Shown piece by piece: positions 54,916 through 63,141 of a stretch of 64,000 bases of DNA. Position numbers and translations under genes: made by a program. The DNA is taken from assembly GCA_017960905.1 (NCBI GenBank), contig JAGCYH010000022.1:1-64000 (forward strand), written 5' to 3'. This DNA comes from Bacteroidales bacterium (GTDB lineage Bacteria > Bacteroidota > Bacteroidia > Bacteroidales > Marinilabiliaceae). The number at the start of each line of letters is the position of its first letter. Within the stretch, counting starts at the first letter, position 1. Under the pieces are notes generated by a model. That model was not told the origin of the DNA. It did no database searches and saw only the letters and a list, made by a program, of their open reading frames with translations.

Positions 54916-56027
54916 GTAGTTCTCTTTTTACTTAATTTACTAAAAATAGCGGCGAACGCTTCAATCCATGGAACAATGATGTCCATAAATATGGCGTACG
55001 GCCAAAATCTACATTCTTTCATCCTTCTCGAAGCAATAGCTAACGATATGATAATGAGCAAATAACGCACAAACAATACTGATGCGACAATTATTTGTGT
55101 ATGTAAATCGCCCAAAATAAGCAAAAAAATGCCTAAAAAGAAAATTATTTGGCGACTAATTATTTCGGTACCGAGTAAAAATTTGACGCCTTTGCGGTAG
55201 AAAGGCGCGGTGGTAAGGTGGCGCGACTTCTGCTCTATCCAGTCGCGCCAAGTGGTTTTGGCCTCAGTGAATGTCTGCGATTCGAAGTTGGTGCAGATGT
55301 CGGTGTTGCGGCGAGTGCCCATCTCAGATACGAACATGTCGTCGTCGCCCGAGGCGATGCTGAGGTTGTTGCGGAATTTAGAGCTGTGCTCGTAGAGTTC
55401 CTTGGTGTACGACAGGTTGCGGCCCACGCCCATAAACGGGCGGTAGGCGACGGCATAGCCGAAGTATATTATCGCGTTGATGAACGATTCGTAGCGAATG
55501 AAGAAATTGAGGAAGCCTTTGCGGCGCTCGAAACGGCCATAGCCGAGCACCATTTGGTGCTCGTCGTAGTAGTGCGTCATGATGTAGTGGAGCCACATGT
55601 CGGAAGCGGGGCGGCAGTCGGCGTCGATAAACACCATGTGGTCGTACTGGGCAGCTTTTATGGCTACAATCACAGCAAGTTTCTTGCTGTGATTGAACTT
55701 GTTGTCGATGGGTATTGTGGTGTAATAGAGTTGCGGATACTGGCTTTTGAGCTCTGAGAGAACGAGTTGCGAGTCGTCGGTAGAGCAGTCGTCGACCACG
55801 ACGACTTGGAATTTGTAGTATTTCTGCTCAAGCAGCAGCGGAATGTTGCGGCGCAGGTTGTAGGCTTCGTTTTTGGCGCAGACGATGACCGTCACCGGCT
55901 CGCGGTGGTAGACTGCCTCTTCGTTGTTCCGCCTTATTCTGAACATGAAGAACGCTATGTAGAACAGTTGGTAAGAGGCAAATACCAAAAATGCTATTAA
56001 TAAATATAGTAATAGTTCGTCTGTCAT
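54906..56027 (-). CDS. membrane glycosyltransferase, GT2 family
   Basis: A 373-residue protein. The start is taken at MTDELLLYLLIAFLVF, because upstream codons run into the promoter. One N-terminal membrane helix precedes a GT-A catalytic domain: VTVIVCAKNEAYNLRRNI, VVVVDDCSTDDS, MVFIDADCRPASDMW (metal-binding DxD-type) and later WIEQKSRH in place of the processive QxxRW motif. Two or three C-terminal membrane helices follow (about 290-345). It probably transfers a sugar to a lipid or surface glycan; acceptor unknown. First gene of the unit with the sigma factor and rsmG. Confidence 0.88.
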   Translation of the reverse strand: MTDELLLYLLIAFLVFASYQLFYIAFFMFRIRRNNEEAVYHREPVTVIVCAKNEAYNLRRNIPLLLEQKYYKFQVVVVDDCSTDDSQLVLSELKSQYPQLYYTTIPIDNKFNHSKKLAVIVAIKAAQYDHMVFIDADCRPASDMWLHYIMTHYYDEHQMVLGYGRFERRKGFLNFFIRYESFINAIIYFGYAVAYRPFMGVGRNLSYTKELYEHSSKFRNNLSIASGDDDMFVSEMGTRRNTDICTNFESQTFTEAKTTWRDWIEQKSRHLTTAPFYRKGVKFLLGTEIISRQIIFFLGIFLLILGDLHTQIIVASVLFVRYLLIIISLAIASRRMKECRFWPYAIFMDIIVPWIEAFAAIFSKLSKKRTTWR

Positions 56028-56051
56028 ATAATAAACTTTCAAATAGCGTGG

Positions 56052-56059
56052 CAAAATTA
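56052..56059 (-). promoter_or_regulatory. -7 box of the glycosyltransferase gene
   Basis: Minus-strand TAATTTTG (56059-56052), 24 bases before the start codon. No clear -33 element. Confidence 0.5.
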
Positions 56060-56179
56060 TTAAATTGCTCGCTGATTTTTCGTGTTTATCAAAAAAAGTT
56101 TTAACAAAACTTAACCACGTTGTTTTTTTATTTGTGTAAAACAATCAAAATGAAGCTGTTAGAGTTTTGATCCAAAAAT

Positions 56180-56197
56180 TAATGTTGCATAACATTA
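56180..56197. promoter_or_regulatory. inverted repeat upstream of the acyl-CoA synthetase gene
   Basis: taatgtt-gcat-aacatta, a 7-bp perfect inverted repeat 32 bases upstream of the -7 box at 56229, where a regulator could bind. Nothing else is seen in 56060-56228. Confidence 0.3.
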
Positions 56198-56228
56198 CTT
56201 TTTTTTACCTACAAAAAGAAAAAATATA

Positions 56229-56236
56229 TACTTTTG
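56229..56236 (+). promoter_or_regulatory. -7 box of the acyl-CoA synthetase gene
   Basis: TACTTTTG at 56229-56236. The leader to the ATG at 56311 is about 70 bases. Confidence 0.45.
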
Positions 56237-56310
56237 CCAGCAGAGTAAATGCATATTTTTTAGAAAATATGCAATAATATAAACTGAAATTAAACAAAAC
56301 AAAAACGTTA

Positions 56311-57957
56311 ATGGAAGAGAGTATATTGAAGATGCTTGAGGCTTCGATCCGTAACAACTGGGAGAAGCCCGCGCTCACCGATTACCGAGGCTCTACTCAC
56401 ACGTACAAAGACGTGGCGAGGAAAATCGTAAAACTTCACATTTTATTTGAAAATTGCGGCATAAAGAAAGGCGACAAAGTGGCGCTTTGCAGCCGCAACA
56501 ACTCGTCGTGGGGTACTGCTTTCGTGGCAGTTATTTCGTATGGTGCAGTGGCAGTGCCGATTCTGAACGAGTTCAAGCCCGACAATATACATCATATTGT
56601 CAACCACAGCGAGGCGCGCCTGCTGTTCGTAGGCGACGATGTATGGACGGGCCTCGACGAGACGTCGATGCCCAACCTCGAGGGTGTGATGAGAATGGAG
56701 GACTTCGAGATTCGCGTTTCGCGTTGCGAAGCGCTTACCGAAGCGCGCAACACGCTCAACAAGATTTTCGGCGAGCGTTTCCCGCACCGTTTCATGCCTG
56801 AGCATGTCAGCTTCCAGCTGGAAAACCCTAGCGACTTGTCGGTTATCAACTACACGTCGGGTACTACGAGCGCGTCGAAAGGCGTTATGCTCCCGTACCG
56901 CGCACTGTGGTCGAACTGCAAGTTCGGTATCGACGTGCTTGGCGACAAACCAGGTCAGAAACTTGTGTCGATGCTGCCTATGGCGCACATGTACGGACTG
57001 ATGTTCGAGTTTCTGTATCAGTTTGTTATCGGTACTCACATTCACTTCCTGACGAAAGTTCCGTCGCCCAAAATCATCAGCGAGGCGATGGCCGAGATAC
57101 GTCCGGAACTGATAATCACAGTGCCGCTCGTACTCGAGAAAATCATCAAGAAAAAGGTATTCCCCGAAATTGAGAAGGGCATTGTGAACTTCATGCTCAA
57201 AGTGCCGGTCATCAACGAAAAGATATACAAGAGTATATATCAGAAAGTTAGAGATGCGCTGGGTGGCAATTTCAGAGAAATCATTGTTGGCGGTGCGCCT
57301 CTCAACCGTGAGGTTGAGAAGTTCCTGCGTAAGATAAAATTCGAATACACAGTGGGTTACGGTATGACCGAGTATGCACCGCTCATCTCGTATGCCGACT
57401 GGGATAAATTTGAAGAAGGCTCGTGCGGCCGCTGCGTAAGCCGCATGGAGGTGAAAATCGACTCGGAAGACCCCGAACATGTTGTAGGTGAGATACTTGC
57501 GCGTGGCGACAATATGATGATCGGATATTTCAAAAATCCGGAAGCAACGGCAACATTCATCGACAAGGACGGCTGGGGACACACCGGCGACCTTGGCCTG
57601 TTGAGCCCGAGCGGTTCGATATTCATCAAAGGCCGCAACAAAAACATGATTCTCGGTCCGTCGGGACAGAATATCTACCCCGAAGAGATTGAGGATAAGA
57701 TAAATAACCTGCTGCTCGTTACCGAATCGATTGTAATAGAGAAAGAAGGCAAGCTGATAGCACTCGTTTATCCTGATTTCGAAGCACTTAGAAATCAGAA
57801 TATTGCCGAGAAAGACATTGAATCGACAATTGAGTCGCACATCAAGCAGCTCAACAAAGACCTGCCGGCTTACAGTCAGATTGCAGGAGTGAAGATTTAC
57901 AACGAAGAGTTCGAAAAAACTCCGAAACGTAGTATAAAACGATTCTTGTATCAGTAA
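56311..57957 (+). CDS. long-chain acyl-CoA synthetase (AMP-forming)
   Basis: A 548-residue ANL-family enzyme. The adenylation motif is INYTSGTTSASKGVML (about 188-203). GYGMTEYAPLIS (about 350-361), HTGDLG (about 430) and IKGRNKNMILGPSGQNIYPEEIE are the other family motifs. The catalytic Lys is probably in the final KRSIKRFL. It would activate fatty acids with ATP and CoA at the membrane, for uptake, phospholipid recycling or degradation. Substrate chain length cannot be read from sequence. A single gene with a strong terminator. Confidence 0.9.
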   Translation: MEESILKMLEASIRNNWEKPALTDYRGSTHTYKDVARKIVKLHILFENCGIKKGDKVALCSRNNSSWGTAFVAVISYGAVAVPILNEFKPDNIHHIVNHSEARLLFVGDDVWTGLDETSMPNLEGVMRMEDFEIRVSRCEALTEARNTLNKIFGERFPHRFMPEHVSFQLENPSDLSVINYTSGTTSASKGVMLPYRALWSNCKFGIDVLGDKPGQKLVSMLPMAHMYGLMFEFLYQFVIGTHIHFLTKVPSPKIISEAMAEIRPELIITVPLVLEKIIKKKVFPEIEKGIVNFMLKVPVINEKIYKSIYQKVRDALGGNFREIIVGGAPLNREVEKFLRKIKFEYTVGYGMTEYAPLISYADWDKFEEGSCGRCVSRMEVKIDSEDPEHVVGEILARGDNMMIGYFKNPEATATFIDKDGWGHTGDLGLLSPSGSIFIKGRNKNMILGPSGQNIYPEEIEDKINNLLLVTESIVIEKEGKLIALVYPDFEALRNQNIAEKDIESTIESHIKQLNKDLPAYSQIAGVKIYNEEFEKTPKRSIKRFLYQ

Positions 57958-57982
57958 AAGCAAACGTTTTATTATCAGATAG

Positions 57983-58029
57983 CTACGGCGGATATTCCAC
58001 TTGTGGAATATCCGCCGTAGATTTTTTTT
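57983..58029 (+). terminator. terminator after the acyl-CoA synthetase gene
   Basis: A perfect 18-bp stem (ctacggcggatattccac and its complement) with a two-base loop, followed by a run of eight T. Confidence 0.9.
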
Positions 58030-58097
58030 GTCTTCGTAAAGGAGAGTTTGGCAAGGTCTTTGCATTATCTGTTTTCAGAACTTAAAAACATACAGAC

Positions 58098-58526
58098 ATG
58101 ACAATTAATATCAACACAATTGAGCCCGCTAAAGTAAAGCGGACACGCGGCGAAAAAGCTAAAATAGCAGTATTTCTGTCGTTTTTGGCCACATTGGCCA
58201 TTTCGGGCATAGTAATGTGCATCATAGCGCTGAAATTGTCGGCGCAGGACGAGCCGATAGTACAGAAACTCAAATACAACCAGAACGTTCGCGAGATGGT
58301 TGGCAACCGCATAGAGCGCCGGGCGCTTTTGAGCCCGTTCTGCCAAAGCTCGGATAAGAAATGTTCGGCCGAAGAGGCTCAGCACCAGTTTATTATCAAT
58401 GGCACGAAAGGCTCAGCCAAAGTAGAGTACATTGTCGACAGCAAAAGCAACAGCCTGGTCTATCTGAATGTCAAAGGCGTTTGGGGCACCGAGGGCGACG
58501 TGCTGATAGTGGATAACAAACACTGA
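58098..58526 (+). CDS. small membrane protein, Coa1-like
   Basis: A 142-residue protein. A basic N-terminus (VKRTRGEKAK) is followed by one membrane helix (about 22-45) and an extracytoplasmic domain. The pattern VREMVGNRIE...INGTKGSAKVEY...VYLNVKGVWG resembles the Coa1/TIM21-type domain of cytochrome-oxidase assembly factors, which also occurs in bacterial proteins of unknown role. Two Cys (CQSSDKKC) could form a disulfide. No oxidase genes are nearby, so the resemblance is only structural. Single gene with terminator. Confidence 0.55.
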   Translation: MTININTIEPAKVKRTRGEKAKIAVFLSFLATLAISGIVMCIIALKLSAQDEPIVQKLKYNQNVREMVGNRIERRALLSPFCQSSDKKCSAEEAQHQFIINGTKGSAKVEYIVDSKSNSLVYLNVKGVWGTEGDVLIVDNKH

Positions 58527-58574
58527 CACGATTTTCTTCATATGAATACACACTGTGGTGTGTATCCCTCCCGA

Positions 58575-58604
58575 AGCGGCTGCCTATGGCGGCCGCTTTT
58601 TTTT
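58575..58604 (+). terminator. terminator after the Coa1-like gene
   Basis: agcggctgcc-tat-ggcggccgct, a 10-bp stem with one wobble pair, followed by T8. Confidence 0.8.
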
Positions 58605-58617
58605 CGACCGGAAAAAG

Positions 58618-58648
58618 TTGCACTTGTCGCGAAAAGTAAATACATTTG
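58618..58648 (+). promoter_or_regulatory. promoter of the FAD oxidoreductase operon, possibly leaderless
   Basis: TTG at 58618-58620, 20-base spacer, TACATTTG at 58641-58648. The ATG at 58655 falls at the predicted transcription start. Confidence 0.6.
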
Positions 58649-58654
58649 TGTAGC

Positions 58655-60178
58655 ATGAAAAAGGTAGATATAATAGGCGGAGGAATAGCCGGGCTGGCGC
58701 TTGGGATACACCTGCAGAAGAACGGCATAGCCACCACAATCTATGAGAAGCATAGTGTTGCGGGCGGGCTGTGCACGGGCTGGCAGCGCGGCGACTACAC
58801 GTTCAACGGATGCCTGCACTGGATTCTGGGCACGCGCGACGGCATCTCGTTCTACCACTTCTGGAAAGAGATAATCGACATCGACAGCGTTGCTGTCGAT
58901 TACTTTGACGAGCGTGTGGAGATTGAGTTGCCTTTAGCCGACCGTAACGGAAGCCATATCTTCCACTTTATCAACGATATAGACAAGTTTGAGCAATACC
59001 TGCTCGGCATAGCGCCCGAAGACGCCGCGCCCATAAAACAATGGGCGCGCCAGGTGCGCTTCATCGGCAAATATCTGATGTTTCTGCCGCCCGTTTTCAC
59101 CGACGCGCCTTGGTATAAGTCCATCTGGTTCAAAATGAAGCTGATGCGGCTTACGCCGATGTTGTTTTTCATGCAAAAATGGGCGCGCTACTCGAATGTC
59201 GATTTTGCCCGGAAGTTCAAAAATCCGTTTTTGAACATGGCTATTAAAAAACTGTATTTCAACGAGATGCGCATGACAGTGCTGTTCTTTGCGCAGGCAT
59301 ACGCCACATTCGGATACGCCGGTTATCCTCACGGCGGCTCTTTGGGCTTCGCCCAAAGAATAGCCGAACAATACAAAGCTTTAGGTGGCGAGTTGCGGCT
59401 CAAAAGCGAAGTGCGCAAAGTGCTCACAGACAACGACAAAGCCTGCGGTGTGGAGCTTGCTACCGGCGAACGGACGCGAGCCGACTTTGTCGCCTCGGCT
59501 GCCGACTGGCACTGGACGATTTTCGACGCCATTGCCCCGAAATACATACCCGAGACCCTTAAACCGCTCCGCTCACCGGCTAAAGAGCAGATTTTCTACT
59601 CGTTCTGCATGTTGTTTCTTGGAATAAACGCCGACTTGAAGTCGATGCCGCATTTTTTCAGATTTCCAATCGAAAAAATCACCTCGCCCGATGGCACAGA
59701 GTACGACCAACTCGAAGTGCACATATACAACTACGACGGCGAGCTTGCGCCCGCCGGCAAGACGACAGCGAGCGTCAACCTGCAGACTCGCGAAGGCGAG
59801 TACTGGATTTCGCTGCGCCACAACGACATAGATGAGTACCGCCGAAAGAAAGAAGAACTTACCGAGCTGATAATAAGCCGTTTGACTCAAAAGTTAGGTG
59901 CTGATTTCACCGAACGAATTGAGGTGAAAGACCTTACCACGCCAGCCACATACAACAGATACACAGGCAATTACAATGGTTCGTCGCAAGGTTGGACACC
60001 GATGGACAACATTATGCAAAGCATAAGTGTGAAACCGACACTTCCGAGGCTAAAAAATTTCATTATGGCGGGTCATTGGCAAAAAGCTGGCGGAGGAGTT
60101 CCGGTAGCCGTTTACACGGCTCGTAGTGCTGCTTGGAAAATTTGTAGTATATTTGGCCAAAAATTCAAACTGAAATGA
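58655..60178 (+). CDS. NAD(P)/FAD-dependent oxidoreductase, CrtI/carotene-isomerase-like
   Basis: A 507-residue flavoprotein. The dinucleotide-binding motif VDIIGGGIAGLALGIHL (about 4-20) and the following GGLCTGW (about 38-44) are typical of the phytoene desaturase/retinol saturase/polyene isomerase superfamily. The C-terminal FIMAGHWQKAGGGVPVAVYTAR is the second FAD contact. No carotenoid genes are nearby, so the substrate is unknown; a lipid or isoprenoid is plausible. An in-frame TTG upstream lies within the promoter, so the ATG at 58655 is used. Its end overlaps the next gene by 4 bases (ATGA). Confidence 0.85.
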   Translation: MKKVDIIGGGIAGLALGIHLQKNGIATTIYEKHSVAGGLCTGWQRGDYTFNGCLHWILGTRDGISFYHFWKEIIDIDSVAVDYFDERVEIELPLADRNGSHIFHFINDIDKFEQYLLGIAPEDAAPIKQWARQVRFIGKYLMFLPPVFTDAPWYKSIWFKMKLMRLTPMLFFMQKWARYSNVDFARKFKNPFLNMAIKKLYFNEMRMTVLFFAQAYATFGYAGYPHGGSLGFAQRIAEQYKALGGELRLKSEVRKVLTDNDKACGVELATGERTRADFVASAADWHWTIFDAIAPKYIPETLKPLRSPAKEQIFYSFCMLFLGINADLKSMPHFFRFPIEKITSPDGTEYDQLEVHIYNYDGELAPAGKTTASVNLQTREGEYWISLRHNDIDEYRRKKEELTELIISRLTQKLGADFTERIEVKDLTTPATYNRYTGNYNGSSQGWTPMDNIMQSISVKPTLPRLKNFIMAGHWQKAGGGVPVAVYTARSAAWKICSIFGQKFKLK

Positions 60179-61569
60179 GAATAAAACCGATTTTGCAAAA
60201 CATATTGTTAATAGCTGTAAGTGCTTTGCTGTTAGTGAGTTGTCACGATAAAGAAAAGAAGTCGGACGAAAGCAGCATTGAAGAAGCCTGCCGTTTTATC
60301 AGCGAGGTGATGTACCAATACTACTATTGGCTCAAAGACTTGCCCGAAACCGACTACACCAAGGAGAGCGACCCGATGGCTTACTTTGAGAAACTTCGTT
60401 CGAAAGACGACCCCTTCTCGTATGTTAGCGACAAAGCTCAGGAAGATCTTGCCTCGATGGACGGCGACAGCAAGGACAAAGGCTGGGAGTATTCGTTTCT
60501 CTCCCTCGACAATAATATGTACGACATTGTGGCTGTGGTGAACTACGTGCACAAAAATACGCCGGCCTACGCCGCCGGCGTCCGCCGCGGCGATTGTATA
60601 ATTATGGTGGGCAACGAAAAACTGAACAGAGACAACTATGGTACTCTGTTCCGTTCGTCTTCGGCAGTTTACAAGGGCTACCGCTACAACAAAGCGAATG
60701 GCGGACTCGACCCTATTGAGTTCGAAATAACTGATAGTCAGAATACTAAAAACGCAGTGAGCGAATATGCCATTTTCGATGGAAATATTGGTTATCTGCT
60801 TTATACTCAGTACACAACAGCCTTCAACTCTGACTTGGACCGAGTGGCCGAAGAGTTCAAAGCCGCCGGCGTGAAGAACGTCATACTCGACCTTCGATAC
60901 AATTTGGGCGGATACAATGATGCCATGCGGTACCTGTGCAGCATATTGGCACCGAAAAGCGCTGTGGATAACGAGGATATAATCATCTGGTTCGAGTTCA
61001 ACGAGAATCTGTCGAGACTAAATTCGTACAAGAAGGAGAATAATGCCGACCGATTTACGAAGAGCGTCAAGACGAACCTCGACTTGGAGAAAGTTGTGTT
61101 CATCGTCGGCGACTACACATATTCGTCGTCGGAAGCGACGGTGATAGGCCTTCAGCCATACATGGATACATACAAAATAGGCAGGCAGACTGGCGGCAAG
61201 AATTACACTATGATGGTGTTTACGCCCGAAGATTTTGTCGACAGGCGCGGTCGGGCGTATTTCGACTCGTCGATAAACAACTGGCTGCTTGTGCCCATAG
61301 TGGCGAAGTACCGCAACAGCGCCGACTACACGTTTGTTTCGGAGCAGGGCATTGCGCCCGACTATGAGATGAACGAGCTCGACTACGACGATATGGGCGA
61401 GCTTGGTTCGCCCGACGAGCCGCTCACTGCAGCGGCGATAGAGTACATCAAAACCGGCTCGATAACACCGAGAGGCAACAAATCGGCAACGTTGCGCGGC
61501 TCGCGTGAGCTGAAAGACAACACGAAGCGCGGATACATGATAAAAAGATTCAGTTTGAACGAACAATAA
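60175..61569 (+). CDS. S41-family peptidase lipoprotein (CTP-like)
   Basis: A 464-residue protein; the lipobox Cys23 in LLLVSC predicts a lipoprotein. After an N-terminal helical region (about 35-90) comes a PDZ-like segment (NTPAYAAGVRRGDCIIMVGNEKL, about 125-147). The S41 catalytic core follows: GYLLYTQYTT, VILDLRYNLGG and VGDYTYSSSEATV (catalytic Ser, about 318-322). GRQTGGKNYT supplies the general-base Lys. Such lipoprotein C-terminal peptidases are frequent in Bacteroidales. It is coupled to the upstream flavoprotein by the ATGA overlap and to the downstream one by directly adjacent stop and start codons. Confidence 0.9.
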   Translation: MRIKPILQNILLIAVSALLLVSCHDKEKKSDESSIEEACRFISEVMYQYYYWLKDLPETDYTKESDPMAYFEKLRSKDDPFSYVSDKAQEDLASMDGDSKDKGWEYSFLSLDNNMYDIVAVVNYVHKNTPAYAAGVRRGDCIIMVGNEKLNRDNYGTLFRSSSAVYKGYRYNKANGGLDPIEFEITDSQNTKNAVSEYAIFDGNIGYLLYTQYTTAFNSDLDRVAEEFKAAGVKNVILDLRYNLGGYNDAMRYLCSILAPKSAVDNEDIIIWFEFNENLSRLNSYKKENNADRFTKSVKTNLDLEKVVFIVGDYTYSSSEATVIGLQPYMDTYKIGRQTGGKNYTMMVFTPEDFVDRRGRAYFDSSINNWLLVPIVAKYRNSADYTFVSEQGIAPDYEMNELDYDDMGELGSPDEPLTAAAIEYIKTGSITPRGNKSATLRGSRELKDNTKRGYMIKRFSLNEQ

Positions 61570-63132
61570 ATGTACAAAGAGATACAACTACGTCTGGTGC
61601 CCGAGGCGGCGGCCGACGATGCGGCCTGCAGACGCGAAATAGCTAAACAGTTGGAAATAAGCGAGTCGGATATTACTTCGGCCCGCATTATCAAACGTTC
61701 CATCGATGCACGCAAGCGCCAGGTCTTCGTGCTGTTGCAGTATGGCGTATGGATAGGCGAGGAGCCCGCACCCGACAAGCTTAGCTTGCCGGGCTATCAG
61801 AATGTGGCCAACGCGCCCGCGGTGATAGTTGTTGGTGCCGGTCCGGGCGGCTTGTTCGCCGCATTGCGTCTTGTTGAATTGGGCGTACGCCCAATTGTTG
61901 TCGAACGTGGCAAAGATGTAAGCTCGCGCAAAGTCGACATAGCACAGCTCAACCGCAATGCCGGATTGAACCCCGAATCGAACTACGCCTTCGGCGAAGG
62001 CGGTGCCGGCACTTTTTCCGATGGTAAACTCTTTACTCGCAGCACAAAACGAGGCAACACGCGCAAAATACTCGAAGTGTTTTGCCATCATGGTGCGTCG
62101 GCCGATATTCTTATCGACGCGCACCCGCACATTGGCACCGACAAGCTGCCATACGTGATAAAAGCCATGCGCGAAACGATAATAAACTGCGGCGGCGAGG
62201 TGCGTTTCGGCGCTAAAATGACCGATCTTCTGCTCGACGGCAATGCCGTAAGCGGCATTGCCTTGAGCGACGGAACAAAGATAGAAAGCCGTGCAGTGAT
62301 ACTTGCCACCGGCCATTCGGCACGCGATGTTTATCAGATGCTGTTCGACAAAGGCATAGCGCTCGAGGCCAAGACGTGGGCCATGGGCGTGCGCGTTGAG
62401 CATCCGCAGGAACTTATCGACGAGATACAATATCACTCGCCGCAAGGACGCGGCGAGTACTTGCCCGCCGCATCGTATAGTCTTGTTACTCAGGTCGATG
62501 AGCGCGGTGTGTATTCGTTTTGCATGTGCCCGGGCGGTTTCATTGTCCCGGCCATGACGGCCGAGAACGAGATGGTAGTCAACGGCATGTCGCCTTCGCA
62601 ACGCAATTCGCCGTTTGCCAATTCGGGCATTGTGGTAGAGATACGTCCCGAAGACATTGGCGAGTACCAGAACGAAGGCGTTCTGGGTGGCATGAAGTAT
62701 CAGAAAGAGCTTGAGCGACTGGCATTTATCAATGGTGGTCGTGGTGTTGTGGCACCTGCGCAAGGCTTGGCCGACTTTGTCGGCGGGCGGCTGTCGGCCG
62801 ACCTGCCCGACTGCTCGTACGTGCCGGGTGTGGTGTCGTCGCCTATGCACTTCTGGCTGCCCGATAATATCGGGCAGCGACTGCGCCAAGGCTTCAAAGC
62901 CTTTGACAGTCAGGCGCATGGCTTCGTCAGCAACGAGGCGCTCGTTGTGGGTGTCGAGAGCCGTACATCGTCGCCAATACGCATTCCGCGCGATAGCGAG
63001 ACGTTGCAACACATTGATATTAAGGGACTATTCCCTTGTGGCGAAGGCGCCGGCTATGCCGGCGGCATAGTGTCGTCGGCCATCGATGGCGAATTGTGTG
63101 CCGAAATGGCTAAACAATTGATATTGAGCTAA
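61570..63132 (+). CDS. FAD-dependent dehydrogenase of the COG2509 type
   Basis: A 520-residue flavoprotein. An N-terminal ~75-residue domain with conserved IKRSIDARK precedes the FAD-binding VIVVGAGPGGLFAALRL (about 84-100). The FGEGGAGTFSDGKL motif (about 141-154) and the final GLFPCGEGAGYAGGI are characteristic of uncharacterised FAD-dependent proteins (COG2509, related to HI0933 and geranylgeranyl-reductase families). Function is unknown. The ATG follows the preceding stop with no gap. Downstream, recQ begins 9 bases later, so the operon may continue. Confidence 0.88.
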   Translation: MYKEIQLRLVPEAAADDAACRREIAKQLEISESDITSARIIKRSIDARKRQVFVLLQYGVWIGEEPAPDKLSLPGYQNVANAPAVIVVGAGPGGLFAALRLVELGVRPIVVERGKDVSSRKVDIAQLNRNAGLNPESNYAFGEGGAGTFSDGKLFTRSTKRGNTRKILEVFCHHGASADILIDAHPHIGTDKLPYVIKAMRETIINCGGEVRFGAKMTDLLLDGNAVSGIALSDGTKIESRAVILATGHSARDVYQMLFDKGIALEAKTWAMGVRVEHPQELIDEIQYHSPQGRGEYLPAASYSLVTQVDERGVYSFCMCPGGFIVPAMTAENEMVVNGMSPSQRNSPFANSGIVVEIRPEDIGEYQNEGVLGGMKYQKELERLAFINGGRGVVAPAQGLADFVGGRLSADLPDCSYVPGVVSSPMHFWLPDNIGQRLRQGFKAFDSQAHGFVSNEALVVGVESRTSSPIRIPRDSETLQHIDIKGLFPCGEGAGYAGGIVSSAIDGELCAEMAKQLILS

Positions 63133-63141
63133 CTGTTTCTT

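Noticed and set aside
56443..58065. 540-codon open frame antisense to the acyl-CoA synthetase gene
   Set aside because: Runs across a strong terminator and lies opposite a clear ANL enzyme. No promoter or family signature.
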